Positions 33,792-41,612 of a stretch of 64,000 nt of DNA are shown here, piece after piece (positions within the stretch are counted from its first letter, which is position 1; each line of letters begins with the position of its first letter). The stretch comes from JAEUPI01 sp046348365 (GTDB lineage: Bacteria; Pseudomonadota; Gammaproteobacteria; Burkholderiales; Burkholderiaceae_C). The notes under the pieces are model-generated. The model was not told where the DNA came from. It was given only the letters and a program-made list of their open reading frames with translations, and ran no database searches. The position numbers were made by a program, and so were the translations under genes. The stretch covers positions 248,001 to 312,000 of the forward strand of contig JAXMEL010000002.1 in the NCBI GenBank assembly GCA_046348365.1, given 5' to 3'.

Positions 33792-35212
33792 TGAGCCCGA
33801 TCGTCGACGCACCGAAACCGCACGGGGCAGCCGCGAGCGAAGCGGCGCCGCTGGTGCTGGTGGCCGAGGACGACCGCCGCATGCGCGACCTGATCGGCCT
33901 GGTGCTGCGCGGTTCGGCGTTGCACTTCGAGGTGATCGCGGTGGAAAGCGCGGTGGCAGCGATGGACGTGATCGAGGAGCGCGACGTGGCGCTGCTGATC
34001 ACCGATCTGTGCATGCCCGGCGCCGACGGGCTCGACCTGCTGCGTTTCGTCAAGGCGCGGCAGCGCTTGTGCCAGGTGCTGCTGGTGACCGGCTTCGCGA
34101 CGGTGGACTCGGCGGTGGCGGCGCTGAAGGACGGTGCTTTCGACTACGTGCAGAAGCCGTTCGACACCGACCGGCTGCGCACGCTCGCCGAGGCGGCGCT
34201 GCAATACCACCTGGCGCTGGCCGAGGCGGCGCGGCTGCGCCGTGCACCGCGCGCGGCAGGCAGCGATGCGCCGGTGGAACTGGTGGGCCGGTCGGCGGCG
34301 CTGGCGCGCGTGCAACGCATGATCGAGGCCGCCGCTGCCTACGACACCAACGTGCTGGTCAGCGGCGAGAGCGGCTGCGGCAAGGAGCTGGTGGTGCGGC
34401 GCATCCACCAGCTGGGTGCGCGCAAGGACAAGCCCTTCGTCGCCATCAACTGCGCGGCGATCCCCGACACGCTGATCGAAAGCGAGCTGTTCGGCTACCG
34501 CCGCGGCGCGTTCACCGGTGCCGAGCGCCACAAGACCGGGCTGTTCGAGGCCGCCGACGGCGGCACGCTGTTCCTCGACGAGATCAACAACGCCCCGCCG
34601 GCGCTGCAGGCCAAGCTGCTGCGTGTGCTGCAGGACGGCCAGTTCTACCCCGCCGGTGCCACCGAGCCGGTGCGCGTGGACGTGCGTGTGATCGCGGCCA
34701 GCAACGTGCCGCTGCCCGCGCTGGCCGAGAAGGGTCAGTTCCGCAATGATCTGTACTACCGGCTGTCGGTGATGGAGATCGAGATCCCGCCGCTGCGCGA
34801 GCGGCGCGACGACATCCCGCTGCTGGCGATGCACTTCCTCGACCGGCACTCGCGCCGCCTGGGCAAGCCGGCCAGCGGCATCGCGCCCGATGTGCTGGCC
34901 GCGCTGATGCAGCACGACTGGCCCGGCAACGTGCGCGAGCTGGAGAACCTGATCCAGCGCATGTTGATCCTCGCCCCCGACGAGCGCATCGATGCCGGCG
35001 TGCTGCCGGCGCACCTGGCAAGCGCGCGCCCGGCGGCCGAAACGCAACCGCTCGACTACCTGCACCCGCAGAGCCTGGAGGAGGTGGAGGCCTACATCAT
35101 CCGCAAGACGCTGCGCAGGACCAGCGGTGACCGCTCGCGCACCGCCGAGATCCTCGGCATCGACAAGTCCACGCTGTGGCGCAAGGTCAAGCGCTACAAC
35201 ATCACCGACTAG
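33791..35212 (+). CDS. NtrC-family sigma-54 response regulator
   Basis: 473 residues: receiver (Asp72 in LLITDLCMPG), AAA+ domain with Walker A VSGESGCGKELV, the sigma-54 loop GAFTGA near residue 239, and GGTLFLDEINN; a Fis-type helix at the end (RSRTAEILGIDKSTLWRKVK). It should activate -24/-12 promoters; the best such promoter in the window is at 21065-21082. Partner of the kinase it overlaps. Its stop shares the tetramer CTAG at 35209-35212 with the stop of the converging rhodanese gene. Confidence 0.95.
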   Translation: MSPIVDAPKPHGAAASEAAPLVLVAEDDRRMRDLIGLVLRGSALHFEVIAVESAVAAMDVIEERDVALLITDLCMPGADGLDLLRFVKARQRLCQVLLVTGFATVDSAVAALKDGAFDYVQKPFDTDRLRTLAEAALQYHLALAEAARLRRAPRAAGSDAPVELVGRSAALARVQRMIEAAAAYDTNVLVSGESGCGKELVVRRIHQLGARKDKPFVAINCAAIPDTLIESELFGYRRGAFTGAERHKTGLFEAADGGTLFLDEINNAPPALQAKLLRVLQDGQFYPAGATEPVRVDVRVIAASNVPLPALAEKGQFRNDLYYRLSVMEIEIPPLRERRDDIPLLAMHFLDRHSRRLGKPASGIAPDVLAALMQHDWPGNVRELENLIQRMLILAPDERIDAGVLPAHLASARPAAETQPLDYLHPQSLEEVEAYIIRKTLRRTSGDRSRTAEILGIDKSTLWRKVKRYNITD

Positions 35213-35598
35213 ACCTGCCGCCACGGCAGGCCGTGCTTGCGCCAGCCGCCGAGGTTGCCGCGGTGGTGCTCGGCGTCGAGCTCGCCCTCGAAACCCTCGA
35301 GCACGTTGGACACATGGCTGAAGCCGTGCTTCTCGAGCTCCAGCCCGGCATCGACCGAGCGCTTGCCGCTGCGGCAGATCAGGATGATCGGCCTGTCCTT
35401 GCGGCCCGCCATGCGCAGCACCTCGTCGGCGAAATGCGGGTTGACCTCGAAGTCGGGCGCGGTGTTCCACTCGATGTTGATGGCATCGACCGGGTGCCCG
35501 ACGTAGTAGTACTCGACCTCGGTGCGGCAGTCGATCAGCAACGTGTTGGGGCTGCGCTGCAGCGTCTCGAAGGCCTGCTTGGGGTCCAGATGGTCCAT
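35209..35598 (-). CDS. Single-domain rhodanese
   Basis: 129 residues with one rhodanese domain; active loop CRSGKRS after RPIILI. No signal peptide, so cytoplasmic. It transfers sulfane sulfur, for example to TusA. It lies 112 bases downstream of hdrB on the same strand; that gap holds only a GCCGGC repeat near 35638 and no clear promoter, so co-transcription with qmo-hdr is possible but not certain. Confidence 0.88.
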   Translation of the reverse strand: MDHLDPKQAFETLQRSPNTLLIDCRTEVEYYYVGHPVDAINIEWNTAPDFEVNPHFADEVLRMAGRKDRPIILICRSGKRSVDAGLELEKHGFSHVSNVLEGFEGELDAEHHRGNLGGWRKHGLPWRQV

Positions 35599-35710
35599 GG
35601 CTCGGGTTGGCTCGCAGGTGTGAGGCCCGGCATTGTCAGCCGGCCGGCCGGCGGCACTCGGACGACTTGCTCATATGCGAATGCCGGCGGCGGCATAAGC
35701 CGGGCAGCGG

Positions 35711-36613
35711 CTACTTCTTCTGCGCCAGATCCTGCAGCTTCGTCGGCTGGATCAGGTGGCCGTCGAGCCCGGCCTCCTTGACGCCGCCGCCGTAGGCCAC
35801 CGTCATCAGCTGGCTGTAGTAGGTGACCGGCATGTTCAGCTTGGTGCTCTGCTTGCGGTTGATCTCGCTCTGGTAGACCTCGACGTTGGCCTGGCACAGC
35901 GGGCACGGCGTGACGATCATGTCGGCGCCGTGGTCGTAGGCCGATTCGACGATGTCGCGGATCTGCTTCTGGCTCTTCTCGGGCTCGGAGAAGGCGAGCG
36001 CGCCGCCGCAACAGGTGACCTTCTGGTCGTACTGCGTCAGCGGCTCGGCGCCGACGGTCTCGACCAGCTTGTCGAGGTACATCGGGTTCTCGAACGACTC
36101 GCCGGCGATGCCGAACGGCCGGTTGGTCTGGCAGCCCACGTAGCCGGCGAACTTGATGCCCGCCAGCGGCTTGACCACCGGCGCCTTGAGTTTCTCGTAG
36201 CCGAAGTCCTCGATCAGCACCTCGACCATGTGCTTGACGTCGGCCTTGCCCTGATACTGCAGCCCGGCCTCCTTCAGCGCCTCCTGCGCGTTGGCGAGGA
36301 ACTCGCGGTCGACGTCGAGCTTCTCCTTGCTCTCGCGCGCGTTGAGCCAGCAGGCGGCGCAGGTGGCCACCACGTTCTGCCCCGGCAGGTGCTTCTCGGC
36401 CAGCGCGAAGTTGCGCGCGTTGAGCACGTGGCGCGTCAGCTCGCCGGCGCCGGTGTAGCTGATCGAGGCGCCGCAGCAGTTCCAGTCGGGGATCTCGGTG
36501 AGCTGGATGTCGAGCGTCTTGCACATCGAGTTCGTCGAGGTGAGGTAGTTCGACGCCGAGGCCTTGAGCTGCGACGAGCAGCCGGGATAGAACGCGTACT
36601 TCTTGGTTGCCAC
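35711..36613 (-). CDS. hdrB: HdrB-like subunit of the Qmo-Hdr complex
   Basis: 300 residues, GTG start with an aaggagacgag site. Two CCG domains: NCCGASISYTGAGE with CAACWLN, and CCGGALAFSEPEKSQ with TPCPLCQ, which bind a noncubane cluster in HdrB proteins. The usual C-terminal cytochrome b subunit QmoC is absent; hdrCB replaces it, as known for Thiobacillus-type qmoAB-hdrCB loci. The complex is thought to pass electrons from AprBA to quinone. Confidence 0.92.
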   Translation of the reverse strand: MATKKYAFYPGCSSQLKASASNYLTSTNSMCKTLDIQLTEIPDWNCCGASISYTGAGELTRHVLNARNFALAEKHLPGQNVVATCAACWLNARESKEKLDVDREFLANAQEALKEAGLQYQGKADVKHMVEVLIEDFGYEKLKAPVVKPLAGIKFAGYVGCQTNRPFGIAGESFENPMYLDKLVETVGAEPLTQYDQKVTCCGGALAFSEPEKSQKQIRDIVESAYDHGADMIVTPCPLCQANVEVYQSEINRKQSTKLNMPVTYYSQLMTVAYGGGVKEAGLDGHLIQPTKLQDLAQKK

Positions 36614-36625
36614 GCTCTCGTCTCC

Positions 36626-37255
36626 TTACGGCGCCGCGGCCTTGCCCTTGCCGCGCTGCTCGATCGCTTCGGCCTTGGCGAGCATCGCCGCCAGGCCCTT
36701 CTGGTCCTTGACCTGATGGCCACCCAGCAGCTCCAGCGGATTGAGCCGCTTGGCCTTCAGCAGGCCGAGCGCCACGTGGCGCATCTCCCAGCCCTTCTTG
36801 AGCCCGGCGACGAAGCCGTCCTTGAAGTACAGGCCCATCGTCAGCTTCAGCTCGTTGACGCGGCCGGCCTTGCGGAAGTTGTGAAAGAAGCGCAGCGAGA
36901 AGTCGCGCGTCGGCTGCATCTTCGGCGCCAGGCCCAGGCGGTTCGAGTACTGCGCCAGCCCGTGCATGATGGTCGTGATCGGCAGCTGGCGCGGGCAGCG
37001 CACCACGCAGTTGTAGCAGCTGGTGCACATCCACATCGCGTCGGACGAGAGCACCTGCTCGCGCTGGCCGGCGCGGATCATCATGAAGATCTTCTGCGGC
37101 GAGTGCTGCCAGTGCGGGCCGAACGGGCACGAGCCGGCGCAGACGCCGCACTGCATGCACATCTTGACCATCTCGCCGCCCTCGACTTCGCGCTCGACCT
37201 CCTGCAGGAAGTCGATGCGGTAGGGCTTCGGCTTCGATTCGATGACGGCGTTCAT
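36626..37255 (-). CDS. hdrC: HdrC-like iron-sulfur subunit of the Qmo-Hdr complex
   Basis: 209 residues with two [4Fe-4S] motifs (CMQCGVCAGSCPFGP near residue 35 and CTSCYNCVVRCP near 80), then a helical tail typical of HdrC. It connects QmoAB with HdrB. Twelve bases before hdrB. No membrane helix, so the quinone link would need a membrane partner not seen here or a peripheral contact. Confidence 0.92.
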   Translation of the reverse strand: MNAVIESKPKPYRIDFLQEVEREVEGGEMVKMCMQCGVCAGSCPFGPHWQHSPQKIFMMIRAGQREQVLSSDAMWMCTSCYNCVVRCPRQLPITTIMHGLAQYSNRLGLAPKMQPTRDFSLRFFHNFRKAGRVNELKLTMGLYFKDGFVAGLKKGWEMRHVALGLLKAKRLNPLELLGGHQVKDQKGLAAMLAKAEAIEQRGKGKAAAP

Positions 37256-37257
37256 GT

Positions 37258-37325
37258 TGCCCCCTTGGCGCTGCGCGCCGTCCCCCCGAGGGGGAGCGAA
37301 CGCCTTCGGAGCGGCCGTGCGGCGC
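37258..37325. repeat. REP-like intergenic hairpin element between qmoB and hdrC
   Basis: The gap holds two stems, GGCGC-TGC-GCGCC (37267-37279) and CCCCC-CGA-GGGGG (37282-37294), followed by CGCCTTCGG and GCGGC. I recognise this pattern as a frequent intergenic element of Burkholderiales genomes, from memory and not from a search. It may stabilise or attenuate mRNA between qmoB and hdrC. Confidence 0.5.
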
Positions 37326-39575
37326 TCATGCGAACCCCTTCATCGGGCTCATGCCGATTTGCTTGATCGTTGCCGCGTAGTCGTCGATCAGCTTGGGCAG
37401 CCGCTCGACGTCGGTGATCGCCACCTCGTGGCTGACCACGCGCTCGGTCTCGAGGCCGAGCTGCTTGAGCGTGTCGTCGACCTTGCTCATGCGGTAGTGC
37501 GCCATCTCGCTGCCCTTGACGAAGTGGCACTGGTAGTCGTCGCCCTTCTTGCAGCCGAGCATCATCACGCCGTCCCAGCCGCCGTTCAACGCGTCGGTGA
37601 TCCAGATCGTGTTGACCGAGCCGAGGCAGCGCACCGGGATCACGCGCACGAAGGCCGAGTAGGTGCGCCGCTGCAGCGCCGCCATGTCGAGCGCCGGATA
37701 GGCGTCGTTCTCGCACGCCAGCAGCAAGATGCGCGGCTTCTCGGAGAACTCGTCGGGCATGTCGACGGCCTTGATCTGCGCACCGACGCTGTCCACCGAG
37801 TAGTTCTCGAACGAGATCACGCGCACCGGGCAGGCGCCCATGCAGGTGCCGCAGCGCCGGCAGCGGCTCTCGTTGAAGACCGGGAAGCGCTTCTCGTCTT
37901 CGTCGATCGCGCCGAACGGGCACTCCACCGTGCAGCGCTTGCACTGCGTGCAGCCTTCCAGCCGCACGATCGGGTACGACAGATCGCCCGAGCGCGGATG
38001 CGCGGCGCGCCCGAGCGCGGCGTTCTCGACCGCCTGGATCGCCTTCAACGCCGCGCCGGTGGCGTCGTCGACGGCCTGCGCGATGTCCATCGGCCGGCGC
38101 GCCGGGCCGGCGGCGTAGATGCCGGTGCGCCGCGTCTCGTACGGGAAGCAGATGAAATGCGAGTCGGCGAAGCCGTGTTTCAGCTGCGGCAGGTCCGGGC
38201 CCTGGCGGTACTGCAGGTTCAGCACCGAGCCCTTCTGCAGCGTGATCTTCTTCTGCTGCGCCTCGGCCGAGCCCGATTCGGCCTCGGTGACGGTGGCGGT
38301 CCACTCGTCGAGGTCGACGCCGGCGTTGGCAACCTGGCCCGTCGCCAGTACGACGAGGTCGGCTTCGACGCTCGCGTCTTCGGCAAGGATCAGATCGCGG
38401 AAGGCCACCACTGCGCCGCTGCCGCCCTGCGTCACGCCGCTGGCCTGGCCCTTGGTGAACGTGACGCCCTTGTTCTGCGCGCTGCGATAGAAGTCCTCGC
38501 CCATGCCCGGCATGCGCAGATCGGTGTAGAGCACCATCGCGCTCGCGGCGGGGTCGGCGTTCTTGATCACCATCGCCTGCTTGACGCTGGTGGCGCAGCA
38601 GTGGCCGGAGCAGTACGGCAGGTGCTTGCCCGTGGTGTCGCGCTGGCCGGCGCACTGGACGAAGACAGCGTTCTTCACCGGCCGGCCGTCGGCGCGCTTG
38701 ATCGGGCCGCCGTCGGCCGCGCGCGCCAGCGCCTCGAAGCCGGCCTGATCGATAACGTGCGGATTCGTGCCGCCGCCGAGCTCGGGCAGCTTGGCGATGT
38801 CGTAGGTCGTGAAGCCGCTCGCCTGCACGATCGCGCCGACGGTTTCTTCGCTTGCAGCGCCGTCGACGGCGGCGATCTGCACCTTGAAGCGCCCCGGCGC
38901 GCCGGCGGTCGACGCCACCGTCGAGCGCAGCCGCACGCTGATGCGCGGGTGCGCCGACACCTTCGCGGCCAGCTCGGCCACGCCGGTGGGCTGCGGTTCG
39001 CTGTACGGCGCCTTGGCCGGCGTGCGCCGCCACAGCTTGCCTGCCCAGCCGCCGAGCGCGGCCTCGCGCTCGACCAGCAGCACGTCGTAGCCGGCCTCGG
39101 CGGCCTCGAGCGCGGCGGTCATGCCGCTGATGCCGCCGCCGACCACCAGCACGCGCCGCGCGTCGGCACGGTTGGGGTTGCCGGCCGGCACCTTGAGCTT
39201 CTTGACCTCGGCGCAGGCCATGCGCACGTAGTCGTCGGCCATCTCCTGGCGCACCTCGTCGTGCTCGTCGCCGGCAGCGACGATCCACAGCACGCCTTCG
39301 CGCAGGTTGGCGCGCGCCAGCGCCACCTCGGGGAAGTGGAAGGCCTCGGCCTTCATGCGGCGCGAGCACGCGCCGAGCATCACGTGCGTGACGCCTTCTT
39401 CGGCGATGTCCTTGCGGATCTGCGCGACGCCGTCGTCGCTGCACAGGAACGCGTGCTCGCGCACCAGCGCCATCTTGCCCTCGCGCTGCGCGACCTTGGC
39501 CAGCTGCTTGGCGTCGAGCGCCTCACCGATGCCGCAGCCGGTGCAGATGTAGGCGGCGGTCTTGGTGTCAGCCAT
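37326..39575 (-). CDS. qmoB: QmoB, HdrA/MvhD-like flavoprotein
   Basis: 749 residues: an N-terminal cysteine-containing segment (YICTGCGIGEAL, LGACSRRM), HdrA-type FAD domain (VLVVGGGISGMTAALEAAEAG), two ferredoxin motifs (CTQCKRCTVECPFG and CRRCGTCMGACP), and a C-terminal MvhD-like domain (PVRCLGSVNTIWI, MLGCKKGDDYQCHF). QmoB is the large flavoprotein that contacts AprBA. Overlaps qmoA by eight bases. Confidence 0.95.
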   Translation of the reverse strand: MADTKTAAYICTGCGIGEALDAKQLAKVAQREGKMALVREHAFLCSDDGVAQIRKDIAEEGVTHVMLGACSRRMKAEAFHFPEVALARANLREGVLWIVAAGDEHDEVRQEMADDYVRMACAEVKKLKVPAGNPNRADARRVLVVGGGISGMTAALEAAEAGYDVLLVEREAALGGWAGKLWRRTPAKAPYSEPQPTGVAELAAKVSAHPRISVRLRSTVASTAGAPGRFKVQIAAVDGAASEETVGAIVQASGFTTYDIAKLPELGGGTNPHVIDQAGFEALARAADGGPIKRADGRPVKNAVFVQCAGQRDTTGKHLPYCSGHCCATSVKQAMVIKNADPAASAMVLYTDLRMPGMGEDFYRSAQNKGVTFTKGQASGVTQGGSGAVVAFRDLILAEDASVEADLVVLATGQVANAGVDLDEWTATVTEAESGSAEAQQKKITLQKGSVLNLQYRQGPDLPQLKHGFADSHFICFPYETRRTGIYAAGPARRPMDIAQAVDDATGAALKAIQAVENAALGRAAHPRSGDLSYPIVRLEGCTQCKRCTVECPFGAIDEDEKRFPVFNESRCRRCGTCMGACPVRVISFENYSVDSVGAQIKAVDMPDEFSEKPRILLLACENDAYPALDMAALQRRTYSAFVRVIPVRCLGSVNTIWITDALNGGWDGVMMLGCKKGDDYQCHFVKGSEMAHYRMSKVDDTLKQLGLETERVVSHEVAITDVERLPKLIDDYAATIKQIGMSPMKGFA

Positions 39576-40863
39576 GGCTTGTCTCGGCGCGGACCGCGCG
39601 ATGCACGACCTGGATGCCGCGCAGTGCCGCCGCGGTGGCGCTCTGCACGGCGCGGTTCACGTCCAGCGGGCTGGCCGCGGCGCCGGCGGCGAACTGGCCG
39701 CCGCTCGCGCTGCCTTCGATGAAGCCGCTGGAGTCCTGCACGATGTCGGCCGGCAGGCGCACGCCGTCGGTCTCGGGCTGCATGCCCACCGCGAGCACCA
39801 CCAGGTCGTGCTCGTTGGCGTAGCGCTTGTAGCCCTCGGTGTCGACGCCGTGCAGCACCGGGTTGTCGTTGGCCTGGTTGAGCGCGATGCGCGCGACCTT
39901 GCTCTTGACGAAGCGCACGTTGGGGTCGGCATGCACCTTGGCGTTGAAGTCCTCCAGCCGGTCGATGGCGCGGATGTCGATGTAGTACACGGTGGACTTC
40001 GCGCTGTCGTCGGGATAGACCTCGCGCACGTATTGCGTCTGCTTCAGCGTGGCCATGCAGCAGATGCGCGAGCAGTGGCGCAGATGGTTCTCGTCGCGCG
40101 AGCCGGCGCACTGGATGAAGGCGATGTTCTTCGCCTCCTGGCCGTCGGAGGGCCGCAGCAGCCGGCCGCCCGTCGGGCCGGCGGGGTCGGCCAGGCGCTC
40201 GAACTCCAGGCTCGTCACCACGTTCTTGAAGCGGCCGTAGCCGTAGGGCTGGATGCGCGCCGCGTCATAGGGCTTCCAGCCGGTGGCCCAGATCACCGCG
40301 CCGACGTCGAGCGTCAGCTCCTGCGCCTTCATGTCGAGGTCGACCGCGCCGACCTTGCACGCCGCCTTGGCCTTCTGGCCGTCGGCCGTGCCGACGATGG
40401 ACGGATCGATCACGTAGCGCTGCGGATAGGCCATGGCATGCGGCAGATAGGCCGCGGGCATCTCGTCGAGGCCGTAGTTCCACGGGTTGCGGATCTTGGC
40501 GTCGACCGCGCGCGCGCAGTCGCCGCAGGCGGTGCAGTTCTCGTTGACGTAGCGCGGCCGCAACTCGAGCTTGACGCGCCAGCGCCCGGGCGCGCCATCG
40601 ACCGCGGCCACGCGCGCCATCGTCAGCACGCGCACGTTGCGGTTGGCGCGCAGCCGGCGCAGGTTGACCTCCAGCCCGCAGGTGGGGTGGCACATCTTGG
40701 GGAAGTAGCGGTGCAGCCGCGCGGTGCGCCCGCCCAGCGTGGGCTCGCGCTCGACGAGGATCACGCGCCGCCCGCATTCGGCGGCCTCCAGCGCGGCGGT
40801 GATGCCGGCGATGCCGCCGCCGACCACCAGCAGCTCGCCCGTCGATTCCAGCGCCGCGCTCAT
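39568..40863 (-). CDS. qmoA: QmoA, HdrA-like flavoprotein
   Basis: 431 residues from ATG 40863 (MSAALESTGELLVVGGGIAG). HdrA-like FAD domain with cysteine motif KMCHPTCGLE, further cysteines in ENCTACGDC and HCSRICCMATLKQ. It forms a heterodimer with QmoB. An open frame extends 30 codons upstream to 40953 but runs into the next gene and is not family-like. First of the qmoAB-hdrCB genes. Confidence 0.95.
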   Translation of the reverse strand: MSAALESTGELLVVGGGIAGITAALEAAECGRRVILVEREPTLGGRTARLHRYFPKMCHPTCGLEVNLRRLRANRNVRVLTMARVAAVDGAPGRWRVKLELRPRYVNENCTACGDCARAVDAKIRNPWNYGLDEMPAAYLPHAMAYPQRYVIDPSIVGTADGQKAKAACKVGAVDLDMKAQELTLDVGAVIWATGWKPYDAARIQPYGYGRFKNVVTSLEFERLADPAGPTGGRLLRPSDGQEAKNIAFIQCAGSRDENHLRHCSRICCMATLKQTQYVREVYPDDSAKSTVYYIDIRAIDRLEDFNAKVHADPNVRFVKSKVARIALNQANDNPVLHGVDTEGYKRYANEHDLVVLAVGMQPETDGVRLPADIVQDSSGFIEGSASGGQFAAGAAASPLDVNRAVQSATAAALRGIQVVHRAVRAETSHG

Positions 40864-40882
40864 GGCGCGCACCCGTCGAGGC

Positions 40883-41398
40883 CTACTGGGCTGCAGAACG
40901 CAGCTCGAAGCACATCGTCGCCAGGTCGCCGAGGATCCAGTGCGACGGCGCACCGATGCCGGCCACCGTGCCGGGGTTGATCAGCCACGTGTGTCCTCCA
41001 CGGATGTCGGGTTGGCGCTCGATGGCGGCCTCGTGCGAATGGCCGCAGCACACCAGATCGTAGTCGCCGGTGCAAGCCATGCCGCGGGCATGGTGCGGAT
41101 AGTGCGTGACGTAGACGCGGCGGCCGCCGAGCCGCACGTCGGCGTCGCCGCCGTGGTACGCGAGGCGCCCACCCGAGGCCGCGGCCAGGCGCACCAGCGC
41201 CAGCGCGTCGCCGAGGTTGTTGCCGTGCACCACGTGGATCGCCGCCAGCGGCAGCGCGAGCAGCGGCCGCAAGGTGTGCGCGCCGATGACGTCGCCGCAA
41301 TGGATGAGCGCCTCGGCGCCTTCGGCAAGGCCCGCCTCGACGGCATGGAGCAGGGGGTCGGCACGATCGTGACTGTCCGAGACGATGCAGATCTTCAA
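40883..41398 (-). CDS. YfcE/MJ0936-type metallophosphoesterase
   Basis: 171 residues if started at the TTG at 41398 (LKICIVSDSHDRAD), which has an aagg site and matches the family N-terminus; an in-frame ATG at 41464 would add 22 residues. Metal-binding motifs DSH, IHCGDVIG, VHGNN, HGGD, CCGHSH are all present. Substrate is unknown; such enzymes are phosphodiesterases. It lies 19 bases upstream of qmoA and is probably the first gene of that transcript. Confidence 0.82.
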   Translation of the reverse strand: MKICIVSDSHDRADPLLHAVEAGLAEGAEALIHCGDVIGAHTLRPLLALPLAAIHVVHGNNLGDALALVRLAAASGGRLAYHGGDADVRLGGRRVYVTHYPHHARGMACTGDYDLVCCGHSHEAAIERQPDIRGGHTWLINPGTVAGIGAPSHWILGDLATMCFELRSAAQ

Positions 41399-41497
41399 CG
41401 CGCCTTGTTCCCTCGGAGTCCTGTGCTGCCCTCGCTGGCGGCTCCAAGGCGCCGGGCACCGCACTACAGCATAGCCGGGCCGGATCGAGTAATCACC

Positions 41498-41534
41498 CTT
41501 GTGGGTAGGCCCGGGCTACCCGTCGCGGTAATGG
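41498..41534. promoter_or_regulatory. Operator-like motif A in the qmo/soe divergent region
   Basis: GGGTAG (41503-41508) and CTACCC (41516-41521) form an inverted repeat around GCCCGGG. The right arm belongs to GGGCTACC (41513-41520), followed 13 bases downstream of its first base by CGGTAATGG (41526-41534). GGGCTAYC plus CGGTAATRG also occurs at 54786-54818 and 61132-61163, all by sulfur genes. It lies between the minus-strand metallophosphoesterase-qmo operon and soeA. The binding protein is unknown. Confidence 0.45.
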
Positions 41535-41612
41535 ACGCTGGCGGGAGCGACTGCCTTAATCGCCGCGACTCCCGGGATCCGCCGCCCGGTGTGCCCGGTC
41601 ATTGCCTCATCG

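Noticed and set aside
41513..41534. NarL-type heptamer pair (7-2-7) in motif A
   Set aside because: TACC and GGTA are present, but the overall length is two bases too short and the heptamers deviate from the consensus, so a NarL-type site was not called.
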